A DNA stretch of 64,000 nucleotides from Adiantum capillus-veneris. Its lineage: Eukaryota; Streptophyta; Polypodiopsida; Polypodiales; Pteridaceae. The notes beneath the pieces are model-generated. The model was not told where the DNA came from, did not search any database, and saw nothing but the letters and a program-made list of their open reading frames with translations. The stretch covers positions 92,740,842 through 92,804,841 of the forward strand of contig CM043953.1 of assembly GCA_014529385.2 (NCBI GenBank). Direction: 5' to 3'. Both the position numbers and the translations under genes were made by a program. Below, piece after piece: positions 57,540-64,000 of the stretch. Every line of letters starts with the position of its first letter. Position 1 is the stretch's first letter.

Positions 57540-58885
57540 AAGAGATAGTCCAAAACTGAAAAATCACATTTCTGACATTAGGGATATCCTACACGTAGGA
57601 TGTCTCTAGGAGTGAAACTGTGAAGATTTTGCAAATTCTAAAATCACCAATGTGTTCAATGGGTATGTTTTACCCTAAGAACATGTTGAGTTGAGTGTTT
57701 TTATGTGTTTTTGGTGTCCAAAAGTCAAAAGGCGAAGCTAGAAAGTGAGAAAAATTCATAAAGTGCTTGTTTTGAGTGTTGTTGTTCTTTTGAGTGTTGT
57801 TGGTGAATGATATCAAGTGTAGAGACCATAAAGAAGCATCAAAAATACTCCCGTCAGGAAAATATGCAGGAGACATCCTACGCATAGGATGTCTCTAGGA
57901 CCATTTTGGAGCAACATTTTGCAAAACTGATATCATCAGAGTGTTTCTGGGATCTAGGGGATTAAGTGGGACAAAAATTGGATCATTTGGAGCAGATAGA
58001 CATCCTACGCGTAGGATGTCTCAAGGCTAGATTTGGGGGCCCATACCAATTTTTGACCAAACCAAAGTGTTCCTTAGCATAAAAGAAGCCTTCACACCAA
58101 GCTTGGACAAAATTGAAAATCATTTGAATGGGTAAACAGCCTAAGGAAACCCTAGAATTTGAAGAAAAATCTTGAGTGTTTGACTAGCTCAAAGTTGTCA
58201 AAATCACCAAATTTGGACATATTGGGAATCAACACACCAAGGAGAACCTCTGGATCACATCTTACTTCATTCTGAGCAGAAAACAATTTGGGCGTAGGAT
58301 GTCTCTAGGGCCATTTGGGGGAGGAATTTGGAAATTCTAAGGTTACCAGAGTGTTCTTTGGATGGGTTTTACCCTATGTACACCTTGAAACTAGGAGTTT
58401 TGACCTTATTTAGGCTTGAAAAAGGGAAAAGACAGTGAATATGAGACATCCTACCCATTGGATGTTTGATGAATGATTGTATACCCAAACCACAAGTTGA
58501 CCTAATATACATGTTTTGCAAGTGCTTTTAAGTGTGTCTACCAAGTTTCATCTCATTTGGACACTTAAATTGGGGTAAAGTGGACTTAAGCGTTTTTGGA
58601 AAGCTTTGTGTCAAAAGAGTTGTTTTGTGTGATTTTGACATTCAAATAAACTTTTGATTTTACCAGTGTGTTTCCAGACTCAAGGGGAATCTCTGGACCA
58701 AATTTTAGGTCATTCTGAGCAAGTTAGACATCCTACCATAGGATATCTATTAGCCATTTTAAGGGTCCATAACCATCAAGTACGGGTATATTTGGGTAGA
58801 GCACATCAAGGGAAGTCTAATCACCAAGTTTGGGCCAGATCTGAGCAAGTTATACATCCTACCATAGGATGTCTACTGGCCATTT
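57540..58885. repeat. family of short palindromes GACATCCTACNNGTAGGATGTC in the leader
   Basis: Seven or more copies (near 57587, 57870, 57997, 58290, 58444, 58728 and 58852), most followed by TCTAGG or TCTATT and a GCCATTTT-like phrase. The best copy is perfectly palindromic with a CGCG centre. One half-copy lies at 56706. No gene was seen between 57088 and 59464. Confidence 0.88.
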
Positions 58886-59464
58886 TTAGAGTCCAATATG
58901 GGAATTTAACCTCACAAGAGTATCCATAGTGTCTCTAGGATCTCAAAAATTCTTTCAGATTGGGATTTGGACCTTGTTTGACTGGTTTACCAGTTGATCA
59001 TGAGAATCGAGATGATTTTGCTAAGACTGACAGAGATTGAGGCTGTGTACAAATCAAGTGCATAGGACTTACCTAGAGCATCACGGTGTATAGAGTGCAG
59101 TAGTGGCTGGGATTAACACTCCAGTTATACCAATCATGACTAAAACCATCTCTAGCGGTTAAATTCTTTGATTCGATTGTCGAAATTAAATGTTTGTGTA
59201 CAGGTAAATTCAGCAGCAAAGCAACAAGTTGTGCAGGAACTGATCCCTTGCCAGGTGAGTGGTTGGATTTGTGATAAAGTGCATTGTCCAAGTTTGATGA
59301 ATTTAAGATCGGGAAGACACATTCCAAGAGACCAAAAAGTGGCATGTGATTAGGATAGCTTAGTATCCACTGAGAAGAGTGTAACTCAGTCAAGGCTAGA
59401 TCCATTAGCCCCAATCATTGAGGAAGGTAGTGCTACTAAAACTTCATCAAACAAGTCCTTCTTC

Positions 59465-61380
59465 ATGATGGGTAGTCAACAGCCAGGAGGCTTCTTCGAT
59501 GAAGGACCAATGCTAGGAGGAAGTACCTCCCAAAACCCTTTGAACAAAGCCAAGTTCGCTATAATCTTCTTAGAAGAAACAAACTCTCTGGCAGCCCTAG
59601 TTTATTTTGACTATCAGGGACGCAACTGTATTTGTATAGAGGAACGGCCTTCTCAGAGACTGGAGATAATTCAAGTCTATGATGATGGAGATAGATTCCG
59701 AGATGAAAAGGGGAACCACTGTCTGATAGTTAGGAACCGTGAGGATTACAACAGGTATGGAGATAATGTGGAAAAGGAAAAATGGTCTCAGAAACTCAAG
59801 AGCCGCCTCCTAAAATTGATCGACCTGGAGCTCATTTTATGTATGATAAAAAAACAACCAGAGTCTCTACCTATAATGAGAATGTGGGAATTTACAAGCA
59901 TGAGAGCGAGGTAGCAGTCTCTTATTTTTTATGCAAAGAACCCTACCCAAATGAATTGAGCGATGACAAGGTTCTTTACTTGTTCTCCTATGAAATTTCT
60001 ATGGGGAAGGATATCATTTTTTTTGACAGGTACGGACGAGAATACAAACGAATTCTGTCGAGGAGGTAGATAAGAAAACAGTTCCAGAAACATCAAGATA
60101 TGCCCCCAAAGAAGTACCAAGGTCCACCTATACCCCCAGCAAGTCTACAAATCCATTTTCAGAAGAGTACGACGGAACATCACATTCTAACCGGCAGTAG
60201 ACTTTTAACTATCAGAACCAGCAGGCAACCCAACCATCATTGCAGGCATGGCTTCAACAAAATGCAACATCCGAACAAGACCTAAACAGAGGTGGTTATC
60301 CAGCCGCACGAGGGCTAAGAGATTTACAGGAACCACCAGTCCATTCACATTACCAAGGCAAGAGTAAGCCAAAAACTCAAGAGTTGATAGCCCGAAAGAC
60401 AACCCATAGAACGAGAACAAAGAGAAAGAGTTCGGAGAGATGAACCACCTCTTGCAAGAACCGTCAGAAATTATGGCTTAGGAGCACCTCTAGGAGAGAA
60501 ACCCTCCCACTACCGAAGGCCAAAAGAGGCATATCGAGGAGGACGAGGAGAACCAATGATGAGATTTGTAGACCATTGTAGAATTAGACCTTCTCAGGTG
60601 CAAAAATGGGTAAACAAGAAATATTCAGGAGACAAAGATCCTAGGGATCATGTAGCAGCCTCCGTGCGTGTAATTAGAGCTAAAGAAGTTTTGGATTTTT
60701 CTACTCAATTTGCAGGGTTTGGACTTACCCTAGAAGAGGATGCAACCACTTGGTTTGATTCTGTGGAGCATAGAGATTTTGAGTCTATGGAGGAGGTTTT
60801 TGACGAGTTTATTGAGGAATTCTCACAAAGGGGAATAGCTCATAATACAGTCTCACAAATCCATAAATTCAAACAGAAGAAAGGAGAATATGTTCGAAAG
60901 GCAGCCCTACGACTAAAGAGATATGTGAAGTTTTGCCCTGTGGAAGAGCTACCAACCCAGTCTAGACTTATGCTTATATCTATTCAAGGACTGAGAAACA
61001 CAGATCTCCAAAAGGACTTACATATGAAGAGGAGCACAACGTTAAATGAGTTAACTAAGGAAGCTCTTTACCTTGTAGACAATTGTGCGGTCTACAAGGA
61101 GGGTGAATTCAAGGATCTTGATGACGATTTATCCTCACAACAAAGTGGAAGAAAGTCCACTAAGTCAGCACAGAAAGGAGAAGTAGATGTAAGCCAGGAG
61201 CAGCTGGTGGAAGAAGTGCTAAAAAAATTAATATGTATGCCAAGCCTCAGGCTAAGCAACCGTAGTGGTGTGCAATTGAACAAAAATTGGACAAACCATG
61301 TGACAGAGGAATGTTATTATAACAAGGGATATGTGAGAGAGCGACCTTATGCTCCCCAAGCTCAAGTAGCATCTCCTTAA
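59465..61380 (+). pseudogene. gag: gypsy-like gag region
   Basis: The first open segment starts MMGSQQPGGFFDEGP (59465) and carries a compact domain (KFAIIFLEETNSLAALVYFD, DRFRDEKGNHCLIV) that I cannot name. A frameshift near 59790 leads to a second segment (GIYKHESEVAVSYFLC). 60070-60555 is a broken Gln/Pro-rich linker. From 60556 a 274-codon frame contains the Retrotrans_gag domain (DPRDHVAASVRVI, EEDATTWFDSVE, FDEFIEEFSQR, KKGEYVRKAALRLKRYVKF) and ends with a Cys/His-poor remnant where a zinc knuckle would be (HVTEECYYNKGYVRERPY). At least two frameshifts and several stops make it non-functional. The leading domain before gag fits Tat-type plant gypsy elements. Confidence 0.82.
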
Positions 61381-61407
61381 ATCCAACCGATGCCTGGTAT
61401 CCAACGG

Positions 61408-62545
61408 TGTGAGCGAGATGGAGACACACAGAATGCCTCTATACTGACCTGACACACACTCTTGGAAGGATACACACACACACTATGGGGCACCACTCGG
61501 CTTACACAACACACCTGGCCGAGATAGGGAACACACCTATGGAGTGAGAGGAGAGAAACTATCCACTTGCCCACTCCACAGAGAGAGAGAGACACACACA
61601 CACACACACCCAAAAAATCAGCTCAAAAGAAGAGAATTTTTGATGTTTAGATACAATAGAGCTTGGGCCAACACGAATGGGGCAAATAGCTCACACAATA
61701 TGGGTAAAATATATCAGATACAATCACAAACTAGAGCAGAAGCTTCGCTCATAGGAGAAACTTACAAAGACAAAAAAATAAAAGAGGTATTTGGAAAAAT
61801 GGATAGCACCATCGCGTCCGTAACGGCCCAAAACCCCAGTCTACAATGTGAAAGTGCTCAAATCCGCCGACCTCGAATGAACAGTTTACGGCCAAAACAG
61901 TCTCCAAAATGAGCAAAAACATAGTTGCAGCTGTTCCTCCTCTTCTCTCCACTCTTTTTCTGGTATTCTCTCTTTTTTTTCAGTTCCCACACTTAGCTTT
62001 ATTACTTGGGCACCCTTGGCCTTTTAGATGACCTCAAACGGACCCAGAACATGCCAAAAACTGACCTCGCAGTGCATAGTTGTCACCTTTTTGCATCATC
62101 CGCACACCTGGCACTCAGCTTTTCCCAATAATGCATCCCGCAATCACCTGAAGTGGCCCCAAAAAGTGTTCCTCATGATGACCTTTCTGCATAAGTATCA
62201 CAAGAAAACACCCACGTGTCCGTACTCATCCACGTGCAAGTATTGACCCCATTCGACCTCCTGATGCCACTAGATGCCATCTGGCGCTCCTGCTTACCTC
62301 ACGTCGTCGGCCCGTGGATAGCTTCCTCGAGAAGTTTTACGTGCTACCTACTCCTCATTATTGTAGAAAAAACACACTGGTACTGGTAATAGTGAAAATC
62401 GATGCACTATGTACATGTTGTCCTACCTGTACACATGTGGGCCCACGTAACCACCTTGCTTTGGAAAATGGGCAATCCTTTATTCGATGCACCATGCATG
62501 TGTATGTACATATGTGTAATCCCTTGCTCCAAAAAAATCCTGACA
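61408..62545 (-). repeat. probable 3' LTR of the minus-strand gypsy element
   Basis: On the plus strand it runs from TGTGAGCGAGATGG to AAAATCCTGACA, i.e. TG...CA. It contains (CA)n and (GA)n tracts. The partner LTR is outside the window, so the boundaries are inferred from the TG/CA ends, the purine tract and the end of gag homology. Confidence 0.6.
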
Positions 62546-62573
62546 TAATTTGCCCATTCCCTAGCCTGCTAGA
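62546..62573 (-). other. polypurine tract region of the minus-strand gypsy element
   Basis: The minus strand reads GGCTAGGGAATGGGCAAATTA just before the inferred LTR, a few bases after the end of the coding frame. Confidence 0.6.
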
Positions 62574-63190
62574 TCATTCATGATCAGCAGTAGCAAAAAG
62601 AGAGATGAGACTCGCCGCATCACAGGTCTCCTCATCCTTCACATACATTGCTTGATCCAGAGACAGCTCATCTTGCTCCACCATCATTAACCTGGCATGA
62701 TATAATTTAAGACGCAATCCATTTACCCTTGAATTATGTAGAATCCCATCCAGGTTAGCCAACTGATATGTACCATTTGGAAAACACTCCACTACCTTGA
62801 AAGGGCCTTCCCACTTAATTTGAAACTTCTTTTGGAAGGTGTTGTCCAGCTTACTGTTGTAGCACAAAACCAAGTCATGCTTCTTGGTACCCTTACTTTT
62901 GACCTTTTCATTTATCTTTGCCAAAGCCCTATCCTGCATCTGCTCATAATGCTCCAATGCGCTCATCCTATCCAATTGAACCTCTTGTAACTGCAAGAGC
63001 CTCTCTTTGAATGCATCACTAGGCGGCCCAAGCAACTTCTCTAACATCTTGACCGCAGGTAACTCTACTTCCATGGGCAATAGTGCTTCCTTTCCATACA
63101 CCAAATGAAATGGAGTAAACCCTGTACATGTCTTCACTGAAGTACGATAAGCCCATAATGCACTAGGCAATTCCAAATCCCAATTCTTTC
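62574..63190 (-). pseudogene. gypsy integrase, C-terminal region
   Basis: The frame holds LELPSALWAYRTSVKTCTGF followed by TPFHLVYGKEALLPMEVELP, the end of the integrase core region, then an integrase C-terminal domain (FQIKWEGPFKVVECFPNGTYQL; RLKLYHARLM). About 200 codons are open. The catalytic part of the core is absent because the preceding pol sequence is deleted at about 63190, so no active integrase can be made. Confidence 0.88.
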
Positions 63191-64000
63191 CTCCTCGGCT
63201 CCACCATCTACGTACACATTGGAGACTCGCTGACTCTTAATCTCTGCATCAATGACTGGCAGGATATCCTTCATGCCTCTTGCACTAATAGACCCAACTG
63301 ACTTTGCCTTAGCCCTCCTGGTGCTGACCATCTTAGACCAAGTTCTACGCATCTTTGGGGAAAGGTGGAGGAGTTGCTGCCATGAAATCTTTGGTCCTTG
63401 CTTACTCACATCTGCTACCAAGTCGTAAGGTATGGATCCTACCCCAAGTGGAAAGTCTTCTACTCCTATGTACCTCCTTGACCTACTCTTACTTTTCTTG
63501 TCTCCTATCACTTGGGAGGAACCCTCATTCCCTTTATCCGGCTCTGAAGCTTCCATTTCATCAGTTCTTTGTCTCCTAACTCTCTTTATTGGCATGGCAA
63601 CAGCCTCCTCCATTTTTTCTTTCCCTTTATCCTTACCATTGTCAAGACTTATGACAGAGACAGCCCTGTCCTCCCCTCCCGATGGTAGTGGAGGGATCTC
63701 TGCTGGTGCTTGTGGTGGTGGAGGAGGGGGTCTCAGTATTTGGATTGGTGGAGCCACGTGTGCATTTTGTCCATTTAGTGGCCTAGCTCGAGGAGGAGTG
63801 ACTTGCTGGCGAGGAGGCCGTCTTTGATTACCATTTCCTTGATAGCGTCGTGGATGGGGGCAATAATACATGCCGTGACCTACCTCCCCACAGTTGTAGC
63901 AAATGTACTCACGTGCTTGCCTTTGTCCTTATTGTCTATTTCGTTCATTTCCTGGCTGGGGAGCCCTTACACCTTGAACCAGATTGATGGACAGGCTCTC
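63170..64000 (-). pseudogene. gag-pol: gypsy gag end and protease start
   Basis: At the window end the minus strand gives a CCHC knuckle (CYNCGEVGHGMYYC, 63900-63860), then a Pro-rich linker (RPPPPPPQAPAEIPPLPSGG), a basic segment and the entrance to the protease (VSNVYVDGGA). There the sequence jumps at about 63190 to the integrase end in another frame. An in-frame TAA lies near 63930, upstream of the knuckle. The gene start is beyond the window. Confidence 0.82.

Larger units (their letters stand above)
56095..61407 (+). mobile_element. Ty3/gypsy-like LTR retrotransposon, 5' part, interrupted
   Basis: An LTR end (CCGCCAACA at 57068) is followed at once by a primer site, then about 2.4 kb of non-coding leader and a gag region. 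The LTR start is not fixed because the other LTR is not in the window; it is at or after the palindrome. Insertion of a second gypsy element at 61408 cuts it off after gag. Confidence 0.8.
61408..64000 (-). mobile_element. Ty3/gypsy element with internal pol deletion, cut by window end
   Basis: Minus strand. The 3' LTR (61408-62545) is inserted just after the gag of the plus-strand element. It is followed by a purine tract, the integrase C-terminal region, then directly the protease-proximal region and a gag zinc knuckle at the window end. The usual RT, RNase H and integrase core are missing. Confidence 0.82.

Noticed and set aside
61408-62545. Treating 61408-62545 as the continuation of the plus-strand gag polyprotein
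   Set aside because: Coding similarity ends at about 61380, and a TG...CA unit in the opposite orientation with a purine tract begins; it fits an LTR better.

Overview
This is a repeat-dominated stretch of a land-plant nuclear genome. The evidence is Ty1/copia and Ty3/gypsy LTR retrotransposons with plant-type primer sites, CACTA (En/Spm) DNA transposons with TNP2, DUF4218-like and Transposase_24-like proteins, spliceosomal introns, and long (GA)n, (CA)n and poly(G/C) tracts. The lineage cannot be fixed from sequence alone; a large, repeat-rich genome such as a fern, lycophyte or gymnosperm is a guess. No rRNA, tRNA gene or CRISPR array was found. The only candidate host gene is a broken-looking multi-exon one at 641-1838 (minus).

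Layout. 1-600: short AT-rich repeats. 641-1838: unknown spliced gene. 2141-7252: nearly complete copia element (minus), 227-bp LTRs, one nonsense codon and two frameshifts. 7540-8316: a dispersed repeat seen again at 51735-52515. 9515-11226: broken ORFs of unknown family. 11227-13160: 3' part of a family-I CACTA element. 13161-36880: a decayed linear mitochondrial-plasmid (invertron) segment carrying a phage-type RNA polymerase and a family-B DNA polymerase, both on the minus strand, split by later insertions. 36870-37819: a shrunken family-II CACTA. 37820-39801: little recognisable. 39802-54195: what I read as a family-II CACTA complex with divergent TNP2 (minus) and ORF2 (plus), into which another family-II copy (49038-54040) is nested. 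54342-54956: small TTAA-flanked inverted-repeat element. 56015-61407: plus-strand gypsy-like element with a leader full of short palindromes. 61408-64000: minus-strand gypsy element, cut by the window end, with an internal pol deletion.

The central story is a nest whose order can be read from target-site duplications. The plasmid segment was hit by a family-II CACTA (14501-26936, TSD TAT), which was then hit by a family-I CACTA (15401-22967, TSD AAG). An LTR element (28363-35246, TSD AATAA) split the RNA polymerase gene. Taking out the outer CACTA rejoins the DNA polymerase reading frame, and taking out the LTR element rejoins the RNA polymerase frame. Inside the family-I CACTA lies an unlisted fragment of a host heavy-metal-associated (HMA) domain gene at 16457-16655, flanked by direct repeats, which looks like gene capture. 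Both CACTA families carry a hairpin between ORF2 and a subterminal repeat array.
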